A stretch of DNA of 64,000 nucleotides from the NCBI GenBank assembly GCA_019914945.1, contig CM034107.1, forward strand, positions 10,850,001 through 10,914,000, given 5' to 3'. A program made the translations under genes and the position numbers. Source of the stretch: Typha latifolia. Taxonomy: Eukaryota > Streptophyta > Magnoliopsida > Poales > Typhaceae. The notes below the pieces were generated by a model, which saw only the letters and a list, made by a program, of their open reading frames with translations, searched no databases and had not been told where the DNA came from. Positions 43,801 through 55,430 of this stretch are shown here, in pieces (the first letter of the stretch is position 1; every line of letters begins with the position of its first letter).

Positions 43801-45794
43801 TGATGGGTCTGGAACTTGACAAATATTTCAGGTAGAGATATCAGGACGAATCTTCCAAATCTGCTGAATGCAATGGTTGCAGAGCTTCCTCCTGACAGAA
43901 GCACCATGCTTCGCATTGGCATGACTAATCCTCCTTTCATACTGGAGCATTTAAAAGAGATAGCTAATGTTCTGTGTCACCCCTGTGTCTATTCTTTTCT
44001 CCACGTTCCTGTGCAGTCCGGGAGCGATGCAGTTCTTACTGTAAGCCTAAGCAGTTATTCTATGTTTGCCTTCCCTTAAGTTACATTAATTCTGAGATAT
44101 CTTCTTTGATGACTACATGCTAACAAAAATGTCATTACTTTCCTGCATATTCACTGTCAATAAACCAAGTTGTGGTTACTATGTTATGAAGCATATCTTT
44201 AGTAAATATGCTGTGGATCTGTAGTCAGGTCAAAGTTCAGTCTTTTCATTTGACTTTCTTGCTTTAGTCTTGCTTTATGTGGCTCCTTTTTTATGTGCAA
44301 ATGTTTACATATTTCAGGCAATGAATCGCGAATACACTGTCAGTGACTTTAGAACTGTGGTTGATACTCTGACTGAACTTGTGCCTGGAATGCAAATTGC
44401 AACTGATATAATTTGTGGATTTCCTGGTATGTGAATGGATGCATTGAGTAGTGTAATTTTAGATTGGTCATCAATTCTTCACTTGGCTACTTGACCTTTC
44501 TTTTTTCCTCCACTTGATAATTAACTTTTTGAACAGTCTTAATGTTATGAAATGGGTTCTGCTAACATAGCATTTCATATTGTTTATTACATGACACTGT
44601 GGCATTAAAGAACTCATATCCTGTGGATTTAGGTGAAACTGATGAAGATTTTGCCCAAACTGTCAGCCTCATAAAGGATTATCAGTTTGCTCAAGTTCAT
44701 ATATCTCAATTCTACCCTAGACCAGGTGTGTTTTTTTTTTCCTTTTGTAATACTACAGTTTTATAGTTCATAGTACATATTATGAATCCTTAATGGAGCT
44801 TTAACCCACAGTGATTAATTACTATGTTAACCTTTGCCTTTTCCCCTTTTTGACAAAATTACACCAACAGCCAATATGTTAGAACAATTTGCAAAGCTAT
44901 CAGAAGGCTATATGATTATTTTTTCTGCTAAATATTGTGAATTGTTGATTTATCTTGTTAATCATCCAGGAACACCTGCTGCAAGAATGAAGAAAGTCCC
45001 AAGCATAGAGGTGAAGAAGCGAAGTCGTGAATTGACTTCAGTTTTTGAGTCTTTTTCACCATACCAAGGAATGGAAGGTCGGGTCGAGAGAATATGGATC
45101 ACTGAAATAGCTACTGATGGTGTTCATTTGGTAAGGAACCAAACTCATTTCTATTGTGCATGTTCTCCTTTTATATTCTATATTAATCAAGACTAAACTT
45201 TATTTCTTACTTGGAGTATTTTCTATCCTTAAGGTTGGCCATACCAAAGGTTATATCCAGGTGCTTATGATTGCTCCTGAGAGCATTCTAGGTACTTCAA
45301 CAAATGTAAAGATTACATCTGTGGGTAGGTGGTCTGTTTTTGGGGAATTGCTTGAAGATCCAGATCAAGTGAAGGAAAACACAGTAAGAGGGTACAGTAT
45401 TCTGGAATCCTCTTCGTGTGCTGGTTCTTGCGATGACTGTGCATGCTCAAGGGATCTTGAGCACAGCCAATGTGCAGTGGAGAACTGTGAACAGCAAAGT
45501 AGTGATACTAACAATGCAGAAACTCTCCTCATCATGGATAGGTCCACCACTACAAAACAAAGAGGGAGTAACTTTCTTACCACAGTTCAATCTATGCTGC
45601 TGAGGAAGAGAAAGTTACAGGGACCAGAGAAGGCAAGCGCGGGAAATGCAATTAGACTTATCGAAAACCAGGAATCAAATACAATAACAGGAAAATTAGG
45701 TACTATAGATTGGATTCTATTGACTGGAATGCTTGTAAGCTTTCTCACAACTGCAGCTCTGCTTATGTTGCTTTCTTCTAAGATAATGTCCTAA
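40846..45794 (+). CDS. Threonylcarbamoyladenosine tRNA methylthiotransferase (CDKAL1 type), 11 exons
   Basis: Radical-SAM enzyme that converts t6A37 to ms2t6A37 in tRNAs reading ANN codons. Exons: 40846-40998, 41084-41122, 41535-41626, 42983-43232, 43442-43561, 43630-43705, 43832-44040, 44318-44426, 44633-44725, 44970-45130, 45234-45794; all in frame, 620 residues. The N-terminal MTTase domain has cluster cysteines C60 (FGCSHNQ), C96 (INTCTV) and C125 (AGCVPQG). The radical-SAM motif CLGACTYC gives C194, C198 and C201. A TRAM domain follows (about 435-500, [15 protein letters not shown] to [11 protein letters not shown]). A Cys-rich linker ([13 protein letters not shown]) precedes a C-terminal hydrophobic anchor ([20 protein letters not shown]), as in CDKAL1, an ER tail-anchored enzyme. 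Intron 2 is GC-AG; intron 3 holds a transposon. The first ATG is used. Confidence 0.95.
41123..41534 (+). other. GC-AG intron (intron 2 of the methylthiotransferase)
   Basis: The exon ends CATAACCAG and the intron begins GCAAGA; no GT donor nearby keeps the frame. The acceptor is TTCTGTAG before AGTGACAGTGAG. The junction restores the family motif [13 protein letters not shown], so a GC donor is the best reading. Confidence 0.8.
41783..42819. mobile_element. Non-autonomous hAT-type DNA transposon in an intron
   Basis: The ends are perfect 12-bp inverted repeats, TAGGGGTGGCAA at 41783-41794 and TTGCCACCCCTA at 42808-42819, a typical plant hAT terminus. The flanks TAGACATA (41775-41782) and TAGACACA (42820-42827) are an 8-bp target duplication with one mismatch, as expected for hAT. 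The 1,037-bp element has no transposase. Near both ends it is full of ACCCG/CGGGT motifs (subterminal repeats). The middle (about 42040-42430) is GC-rich and gene-like in composition, perhaps captured DNA. Confidence 0.85.
42545..42758. repeat. ~54-bp tandem repeats inside the hAT element
   Basis: Units beginning GGGTTAGACGGGT start at 42545, 42599, 42653 and 42706, so the period is 53-54 bp. The left end of the element carries related motifs in inverse orientation. Such subterminal arrays are usual transposase binding sites in hAT elements. Confidence 0.75.
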
Positions 45795-47361
45795 CGAGGA
45801 AAATGATATGTCTGTAATTGTATTTCTCCATTATTTAGGCAATTTTTGTGTTAGTGTTGCAGTTTGCTCTCTTGTGAAAGAGTGTCTTCTTTCTGAAAAC
45901 AGCCTCTTCTACTCCATATATGTGCTCCTAATTACTTATCATTTCTCATATTAACATAGGCTCCTCTTGTGCTTTGGCTCAACCATCTTTTTTGTAAGTG
46001 CTGAGGGTTGGTTATTCCTAAAGCACTAGATGAGGAGAGTCTGCAAGCACAATGGATGTTTCGAAGAATCAAAGTGCACACAATGTGTAAGAAATGTAAT
46101 TACAAATATTCACTCTTTATTTTCTCAAGGCATCTTCTCAACTGCAGCATCTGTGTTGTTTTTGTGATATAAATGCAAGGAAAATGTTTTGCGTCCCTTA
46201 AGATGTTAATTAAAGATGTCTGCATACTATATAACTGCATAACAGTGTAACTTAACTTCCAATATTATCTTTTATGTTATATTATTATTTTGGAAAAATT
46301 AGTTAGGTCTAAATTTACTTCACCTTTCTATAGTTTTATTTGTATCATTTTATTCTTTTATAATTATATTTAAACTAAAATTATTACTTTTTTATCGAAT
46401 TTGATTAAAATATGTTGAATTTGAAGATACTCATTAAAGATAGTTGTAAATGATTAGATAAGTTTTTTAACTCATTTAAAATAATACTGATTAAATTTTA
46501 AATAACAAATATATATATTTAATATATTTTGTATATCTTTATTATTTGACATCTAATTTGTATTATTTTAGATGCTTTAGAGAGCTTATCAAATCCTCTA
46601 AAATAATGTTTTTAATGGGTATCTTTAAGACTGACCTATATTTAGTTAAATATAATAAAAAAATAATGATTTCAGTTTGAATATAACTATAAGACAGTGA
46701 AATAATATAAATAAAATTATTAGAATTGTGAAGTAAATTTAAGCCTGCAGGGAGCAAAATATAATTTAAATATATCTTCTCATGCATTATTATTCTTTTG
46801 TCATATAATGGAATACTGATGTGGTAAAAATAAAACTAAAATATAAAACTAGCTAATGGGGCTCATTTTTTGTCCATTAGCACAGCAGTGGGCACTACAG
46901 CTGACAGCCCCTGATATACGCTTGTGCGAAAAAAAACTAGCCAATGAAGCTCATTTTTTGTTTGGTAATATTATAAAGCTTATATATATATAACCCAGTT
47001 AAATTACCTTCCAACTATTTACTAATTAGCACATCAATTCTCACAAAATAACATATTATTTAATTTTCAAAAAAGTAAAATTTAAATGTGATATTTTGAA
47101 ATTTTGAAACCTTTAAATAGACAGTACATCCTAAACCCGGTATTAAAATAGATCCTATTCACGAGTCTTGCCGGTGTCTCGTCTCGTATCACGCCGCATA
47201 AATCACCAATTCGATCGCTGCATACAGTTGCGTTAGCGACGTTCTTCTACTCTAATATTTATTCAACTCCTCTCTCATACCAACATCTACGAAGTGGAAG
47301 GCTACTACTACCCGGTGCTCTCTCTCGCCTCCACTTGGGCTCTCAGATCCCGATCCTGACC
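45795..47361. other. Intergenic, AT-rich
   Basis: 3' end of the methylthiotransferase and promoter/leader of TMN1. A ~28-bp sequence ending GCTCATTTTTTGT occurs at 46845-46873 and 46933-46961 (about 90% alike), with a GC-richer stretch between. No gene is seen. Confidence 0.55.
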
Positions 47362-50300
47362 ATGCCCTCCGCCGTCCGATCTCTCCCTCATCTCTTAGCC
47401 GCCGTCCATCTCCTCCTCCTCCTCGTCTCCTTCGCCGACGCGTCGGAGTCCGATCACAAGGTAGGCTAACCCTAACCCTAGATCACGATCTCACACCCCC
47501 GTTGATCGCGATCGGCTGGCGCTTTTCTTAGATCTGGGGGTTCTCGAGTGTTGTTAGGGTTTCTTTTTTAACGATGTGGATCAGATCTGGATCGAGGCTT
47601 TCTTTTCTAGCAGCAATTGTTCGGTTCCATCACTGGGGTGGAAAAAATAATGTTCCTTGAGATATTCCAGTTCTTTTGTAGAGATCTGTGGCTTATATCA
47701 ATGATTCAAATATCCAACAGTAATGTGCTTAGTTTTGTAAGGATTAGCTTATTAGATCGGATTCTGTTGACAACTTGAAAATAATTGAAATTGTGCATTT
47801 GCCAAGCTATACAGGAGATGAATTACTAAATTGTTTTTATTAGTATTTTAGTGGTTGCATTGGAAAGCAGTAGCATTCCATTTTCAATATTCTTCTTCTT
47901 CTTATTGATTCTGACAATTTCTGGTGTAATTTATCGGACCATTCTGTAAAAAGATTAGAAGCTTATAATCATGTATAACAAGGACCAGGATTGCACACGA
48001 ATGCTAGGTAAATAGAAGAAATTGTTTTATCCAATATCAGGAACTTTGCCAAACACAGTTTCTCAAAATGTAAGACTTTTAGAAGGAAGGTGATAATTCA
48101 CCCTGTTTCTGTTCACGTGTAAATGAGATACCAGATAACTATCACTCTCTCACAAGAGAGGAACTGAAACAGCACACAAGATCCATGAAAAAGTTAACCG
48201 CTAGACCAACAGAAAGAACAACCTGAACATTACATCCGAAACATTAACCCCCCATAAATGCATAAATCAAGCTATGGGCTGCACGCCTTGTGGTCCCCTT
48301 CCATGAGTTTTTTTTTCCTGATCTGTTATTAGTTTTGTTGTTTATTTCAACAGAGTAGGTATAGTGCTTTCTTGTGTGAGAGATCTAGGAGCAAACCTGT
48401 GGATTACAGTTTTAGCATATGCAAATGTAGTGTTTATAGATAAATGTATTGTCAGTGCAAATTTCTAGTGGAGCCATAGTCATTCTCCTGTTTGAGTCTC
48501 TTTTTGTTTTGTTGATTGATTTGCCACTATCATCTTTGTGACCTATTTAGGATGACCCCAGTATTGTATTTAACTGTTTTTACCTGTTCTGCAATTCTAG
48601 ATGCGAAGCTTCTTTTGCATGAAATACCTATTTATACTTTTCTTCAAGGTCTAAGATGCTTCCTTTTCTTTAGTGTGTTTGATGCATTGCAGAGAAGATC
48701 TGCTATTATCTTCTTGGGATTTTACAAGGGGTTATCATTTTTTTTCATATGCAGTATCAAGCTGAAGATCCAGTCACTCTGTGGGTCAACAAGGTTGGCC
48801 CTTACAATAATCCTCAAGAAACATACAACTATTACAGCCTGCCGTTTTGCCAGCCATCTGAAAACCCTTCACATAAGTGGGGCGGGCTTGGGGAGGTTCT
48901 GGGTGGAAATGAACTGATTGACAGTCAGATTGAGATAAAATTTAAAAGTATGTAAACAATTCTTTTGTACATTACTCCATATCTTGCTTGGATTATTGAT
49001 TGGGAAAGGAAAAGAGACATTGTTGTTGCACAACATTATTTTAGATTACCCTTGTTTAAATTACCATCTGAAGATGGATTTTGATAGGAAATGTTGAGAA
49101 GAGCACCATTTGTACGATCGAACTTGATGCTGCAAAGGTTGAGCTTTTCACAGATGCTATTGAGAGCTCATATTGGTTTGAATTTTTTATTGGTATGTTT
49201 CTAGCTACATTTGTATTTTCTTCATCATTTAACATCTTTCCTGATTGGGACTTATCTTCCTTTTTTTTTCTTTCTAATCTGTATGTTTTTTCATTGCTAA
49301 TTTTCTTCATATCCTTGTGGCTGTCTATCTTCCTTGCTCTGATCGATGACTTAGATGATTTGCCTTTATGGGGTATGAATCTGTAACTTCCATGTCTTCC
49401 TGTTGTGTTCTCTTGGATATCCTTTGTTAACTACCATAACCATTTATACTCTCAACAGGCTTCATTGGAGAGACCGACAAAAACAATGAGAATAAGCATC
49501 TTCTTTTCACACACAAGAACATTATTGTCAGATACAATGGGAATCAGGTCTGTCCTTGGTAAAAGTTTCATAAAATTGCTACTTCTCTTATCCAGAATCA
49601 TGTAGGATTTTGGTCTCATTATTATACTTTTCGCAGATCATTCATGTCAATCTCACACAAGAAAGTCCAAAGCTTTTGGAAGTGGGGAAGACATTAGACA
49701 TGACATATTCGATCAGCTGGATGCCAATAAATGTAACCTTCGCACGCCGTTTTGACGTTTACTTGGATTATCCTTTCTTTGAGCACCAGGTAATACATTT
49801 TTGCGCATTAAAGCATTAATTGGTTACTTTTATTTAATTAAAATGAGCCTGTTGTGACTTTTCATGATCTCCGAGAATTTATCATTAATAACACTTTCCT
49901 ACAATTCTCCCCCTGAGGATTGTCTGTTATATATATTTTGAACTAATATTCCTTCTGACTATACATAATGTCACCCTAGTACAGATTCACTGGTTCTCCA
50001 TCTTCAATTCTTTCATGATGGTTATTTTTCTCACCGGCCTAGTATCGATGATATTGATGCGGACTCTCAGAAATGATTATGCAAAATATGCTCGTGAGGA
50101 TGATGATCTTGAGACTCTGGTAACAATTCACTGCATTTTCAGTTCTTAATGAGTTGCTGTTTTAAAGTAGAGAAGTAGCTTGTGATACCTTTTTTTTGTA
50201 ATAACCATTTTCAATCTTAGTTATTATCCAACTTGTAAATCATGTGGCGTGCTTTTTATCAGGAAAGAGATGTCAATGAGGAATCTGGATGGAAACTTGT

Positions 50301-52533
50301 ACATGGGGATGTCTTTAGGCCTCCTCGCAATTTGGTTCTTCTTTCAGCTGTTGTTGGTATTGGTACCCAGCTGGCAACTCTTGTTCTTCTAGTAATTGTG
50401 TTGGCAATTGTTGGAATGTTGTACATCGGGTATGTAAGGAATCAACATATTACTCGAAGTTCATATTTCTTGTCAGTTACTGATTCATCTGCTGTAGTAA
50501 ATGCAACTTCAATGAAACTTCTAGTGTTATCTTTACCAGAAGCATACATATATACACCTGTTGCCATGTATTAATCTCTTACTTGTTCAATCAGTAGAAC
50601 ATTAAAGTAACAAACTGGGAGGAACGAACTTATGGTGTTGAATATCTTATATCATTTAATTTTGGTTCTGTTATTTTACTGCATGAAACAGTTGTCATAA
50701 GTTGGTCGCCTGTTGTGCAGTAAAGTAACAGAATCAAAATTTAGTTGCATCTAGTATTGCAAATGTGAGATATTCAACAACACATTTGCCATAAGGATGT
50801 GATGCTTCTAGGTTTGACTGTTAGTGATTTATTTGTAGGTGCATGTCTCAACGAATAATTGTTACGTGCCACTTGTTGACAGAAGCAAATTCCAAATATG
50901 ACATAGCAAGAAATCGTAATTGTATTAAGGCTTTAGGGGCTTCTTTACTGTATGCTAAATATCATATATTAACTAGATTATGGTGTGTTGGATTAATAGG
51001 ACAATTCAGCATTATTAATTCCCATGCAGTCAGCTCTCTTTCTGATCTATTTGATCAGAATGGCTTGTATTGTTACTGTTTCACTTTGGCGCCTGGACAT
51101 TTGATTGCTTTTTACTAAATAATTATACAATCTCATGTGGACAGGCGCGGGGCTATTGCCACAACTTTCATAGTGTGCTATGCTCTAACCTCATTCATCT
51201 CAGGATATATCAGTGGTGGACTTTACTCGAGGAATGGCGGTATGGATTTGTTCATCATAAATAGTTCATTTTAGAGTACTTCCACTAGCAATGGGGTTTT
51301 TCACCCCTGTACTTTTCTTGTTACTTTCCTAATTTTAAGAACCTTTTCAAGATAAGGGACATTTAGGATATGTTTCCTTCTCTCATTATTGTCCTGCTTG
51401 ACATATTTTGCTTTGTTGCAGGTAAAAACTGGATAAAGGCAATGATCCTTACAGCTTCCCTCTTTCCATTTTTGTGCTTTGGAATAGGCTTGATCCTCAA
51501 CACTGTTGCTATATTTTATCGATCATTAGCAGCTATACCATTTGGAACGATGGTGGTCGTGTTTATTCTTTGGGCTTTTATCTCATTCCCTCTGGCACTT
51601 TTAGGGACTGTTGTTGGTAGGAACTGGAGTGGCTCTCCTAATAATCCATGCCGTGTTAAGACTATTCCCCGCCCTATTCCTGAGAAGAAGTGGTATCTCA
51701 CACCTTCGGTTGTGTCATTGATGGGAGGGCTGCTTCCTTTTGGCAGCATCTTCATTGAGATGTATTTCGTCTTCACGTCTTTCTGGAATTACAAGGTAAA
51801 AGCAGCTATAAGCTTAGACGAGCTATCTAGCCTTTCTTTGGCTAAATTTCCTTTGTGCATGGCATCTCTATATGATTTTGTTTTAAGCAAGTTATGCAAT
51901 ACTTTGTTGAAATTGATTTCTCATGATGGTCAGAATTCAGAAGTTTAAAAGTTCTTTCTTAGCCAGTATGATACATTATATATTGGTTAGTTACTTTTAT
52001 TGAAATTTGATTAAAATGTTAACCTTTTTCTATTTGTCTATGTATCAGAAAATAGAAAATGACACTTGAAACTGATAAATCCCTTTTCTTCACTTGATTG
52101 GCAGGTCTACTACGTCTATGGATTTATGTTACTGGTTTTCTTGATCCTCATAATTGTCACTATCTGTGTAACAATTGTGGGTACATATTTCTTGCTAAAT
52201 GCTGAGAACTACCATTGGCAATGGACTTCATTCTTTTCTGCTGCTTCCACAGCTGTTTATGTATACCTTTATTCCATATATTACTACCATGTGAAGACCA
52301 AGATGTCAGGCTTTTTCCAGACAAGCTTCTATTTTGGCTACACTCTGATGTTTTGTCTGGGTTTGGGAATACTTTGCGGTTAGTTTTCACTTTCTGGTCG
52401 CGCTATTTTGTGGTTTGTAATTTCTCTTCTTTGGTTGTATATCTGACATCTTTTGCCAAACTCAGGTGCTGTTGGTTATCTGGGTTCTACTCTATTTGTG
52501 AGAAGAATCTATAGAAACATTAAGTGCGACTAG
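47362..52533 (+). CDS. TMN1: Transmembrane nine (TM9SF/TMN) protein, TMN1-like, 12 exons
   Basis: Endomembrane (Golgi/endosome) nonaspanin. Exons: 47362-47460, 48755-48947, 49088-49192, 49355-49372, 49459-49547, 49637-49789, 49985-50119, 50263-50429, 51145-51239, 51422-51795, 52105-52378, 52466-52533; all in frame, GT-AG, 589 residues, the size of the short TM9SF class. Residues 1-27 form a signal peptide ending in FADASES. A luminal domain follows, with [17 protein letters not shown] and HNIVRYN-type motifs ([12 protein letters not shown]). Nine membrane spans start near [16 protein letters not shown], with [34 protein letters not shown] and [16 protein letters not shown] conserved. The C-terminus [10 protein letters not shown] ends in a KxD motif, the Golgi-retention COPI signal described for plant TMNs. 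TMN1 is chosen because of the short class and its N-terminal motifs. Exon 4 is only 18 nt. Confidence 0.94.
50629..50795 (+). repeat. Imperfect inverted repeat (hairpin) in a TMN1-like intron
   Basis: Arms at 50629-50683 and 50716-50795 flank a 32-nt loop. The inner 26 bp (50658-50683 with 50716-50741) match except for two positions that form G-U pairs in sense RNA. A second 12-bp block, TGTTGAATATCT (50636-50647) with its complement (50768-50779), and a third of 7 bp at the base extend the stem, with an internal loop and a bulge. It could be a MITE relic or a small-RNA precursor. Confidence 0.75.
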
Positions 52534-55430
52534 AAGCAACCCAAAACTTGACGATGCGATTATGTGCCAGCCATACATGGATTCAGCAGAATTGGGAGTG
52601 GACGGTTGGATAAATGCTGATCAAATGAAGTTATGCTTCAGGAACTACTAAACTGGAGGGTTGTGCTCTCGTTATTCGTTTCTTTCTCTACTTGTTTTCC
52701 TTCTCATCTTTGTTCTTAAGGTGCCTTTGCATTTTCGTGTGCTATTGGGCAACAGCGTCCTTATACCGTTTTAAAGTAGTGTTAGTACTCCAAATCACAA
52801 TTAACCACTATTTTTTTTGGCTGTGAATGATGGATCTAAAGCAGGGCCATCCTTCATGAATGGCTATAGATGTACCAGCAGTGAAACTACTCCTATAACT
52901 AGTCGATGTTATTTTGCTAGTGCAAATATGTATTTATGGCACAGTTTCTCCTATGAATTCTTGCTCCTCTTAGAACACTCAAGCTGCTTTCCATGAAGAT
53001 TTGATTGTTTGAAGGTCGGTTACTTTGGACTGGTACTTGCATCTTTCATAGAAATTCTTTTACTGCTTAAGCTCTTTCCTGTTTGTTTTGAGCAACTACG
53101 GTGTTGAACGAAATCATAAATGGAAATAATTGAGGGCGAAATTCTTTGATTTGCAGCTTTCTCTATATTTATATTATTCCAGGTTAATACTCTATTTTCT
53201 TGTTCTTTTTTTATATATTTCTATAGAAAAAATACCCAAAACTCTTGTTTCAAGGTGGTTCTAAGTTCTAACATTTTGGCTCTGATGATATATTTCAAAT
53301 CACTAATATTGTTGATATCTGAACTTTTGAAACAATAAATGGAGTTGGTGCTAACAACTAATCTAAAATTGTTTCATGTTATTTCTCTTTTTTTATTTAT
53401 TTTGGCAGTTCAATTGTTTTCGTTGTTTTAAAAGCTTAAATATTTACAAAAATATACTTATATAGGAAAATTATATATCTATCAATAACCAACAAAGAAT
53501 TATTTTAGAATAGTTTACTGCGCGACATTGTGCGGTCTAAGTCGAAACTGGAGGCAATAACAAGTGGCAGCATATCAAATCTCTGTTGCCATGTTGACAA
53601 GATCTAAGATTCCCTGCAGTAGTTGTCCATATCCATTTGACTCTACTCCCAACGAACCCACACAGTGATTTAATTATTCAATCTAATTATATAAAAAAAT
53701 TATTTAATATATAATTAGGGGCTATTAAATTATAACTAACATTTTATGTTAGATTTACAATTAAATTTAGTACTATAAATTCAGTATTTTGGATTGCAGC
53801 AAGTATGTTCATAATATATACAGTGGGATCACACAGATGAAGTCCATTTTAATTTTTTTACATTGACTTATAACACTAACTTTGACTTAAAATGCCTAAA
53901 ATAGATAGATTTGTCTTCCCTCTCCTTACTATTATTTTAGAACATTGTTTAGGGCATTTTAGTAAATTTAGTAAGAGTAAGAATATAATAGAAAGCGTCC
54001 GGGGGTTACTTTTTGTAAGTATTCTTCGTTGCTAGGGTCAGATAAATCGTACCATTAACCTGGAATTATAAATATCTCAAAAATATAAAGTCCTTATAAC
54101 AAAATTACTTCACCTGTAGGGTTTCATTTGAAAGTTTCCCTAGAAAATGGTCCCGCACGTGCACAGCCACACGAGCTTCTCCACTTTCCACAATTGGGAA
54201 AAGACAGCACTACGCAGGAACTCAAAGGTAAATATATAACTTCAAAAAGTTCACATCACTATGCCAAATTCCCAATCCACCCTTTCAATGCAGAGTTTTT
54301 GACCAAACTACCCTCTTATAGTTTTTTAACTAAAAAATAATTTATATGAAAATTAGTCTTTTACTAAATTCTGGAAATAAGTTATATATAAATTTATTCT
54401 CATAAATTAATAGTTTACTTATATAAAATTATTCAGTTCGTATAAATTTATATTCAAATTTCGAACTTAAATTTCGAAGCGGATTATATGCGTAAAAATG
54501 AACTTTGGGAGGGCTAGTTTGGTAAAACAATTCCTTACATGCGAACACCTTTGTCCTCCAGATATGGGGCGAAAAAGACCTGCCCCCCACTTTCCGAAAG
54601 TAGAAACCCCTCATTATTTTTCAAATAAACCCCTGCGGTAAAAGCGAAACCCTCCACGTGGAGCGAGTTCCTCGGGATGGCGTAGACATGTACGTCGAGT
54701 TGTCGACAGCTTGATCTCAAATCTTTTCACAAACTATTTGGCTTGGATCGTGGAACCGAGGAGGTGGGGTAGGGGCGCGACCTATGGAGAAGAAGGATTG
54801 GAGAAAAGGTTCGAGATTTGGGATTGAATCAAACTGTAAACGGAACTCCGCAACTGTGGCGAAGCTAAAGGAGGAAGAGGGAGGGAGAGAGAGAGAGTGT
54901 GTGCGTGCGATTCTTTTGCTCTCTGGTGCTCAAATGGGGGCGAAACCCTAACCTAATCTCCGATAGATAAGTCTCCTGGTCTAGTGATCTAAAATTATCT
55001 TCTTGCATTTGATCTTTTGTTCTTATTTTTTGTTTGTTTAAAATTTGTGAATTTTTTTTTTTGCGTATTATTACATGTGATCATTGTACAAAGGTTTTAA
55101 TGCTGCACGTTTTGCGAATTTCTTTTGCCATGGTATTAGAATCTAGAGCTTTTAAGCTCTTGAGTTCAAAGATGGTGACTTTGGTTCTTCTCCATGGCGT
55201 TCTTTCTTTCTTTCTTTTCGTTTTGCTAGTTTTGGGTGCGTAAAGAATATAGCAAGTAATGCTTCAGGCTTACTAAATCAGGGTTTTTGTTCGGTGCACT
55301 GAGCAGGAGTTGGGACTTCTTCTTTTATCTCTGTTTACTTCAATTGTAGCAGGAAAGTTTTCTGGAGGTGTAATCTGTGAATCTTTACCCAAAGTTTAAG
55401 CGGTTTGTCGATTAGAAGGTTTTCGACAAA
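52534..55430. other. Intergenic, then leader of the IDM1-like gene
   Basis: AT-rich to about 54600. No supported gene. From about 54640 the DNA is richer in GC and holds a palindromic G-box CTCCACGTGGAG (54652-54663), a GA run (about 54887-54899) and the probable leader. A leader intron beginning in GT near 54965-54980 is possible but not provable here. Confidence 0.55.
54652..54663. promoter_or_regulatory. Palindromic G-box
   Basis: CTCCACGTGGAG is a perfect 12-bp palindrome around CACGTG, about 770 bp before the IDM1-like ATG and close to the likely transcription start. Confidence 0.45.

Noticed and set aside
51370..51948. 192-codon frame taken as a separate gene
   Set aside because: It is exon 10 of the TMN1-like gene read through its donor site at 51796.
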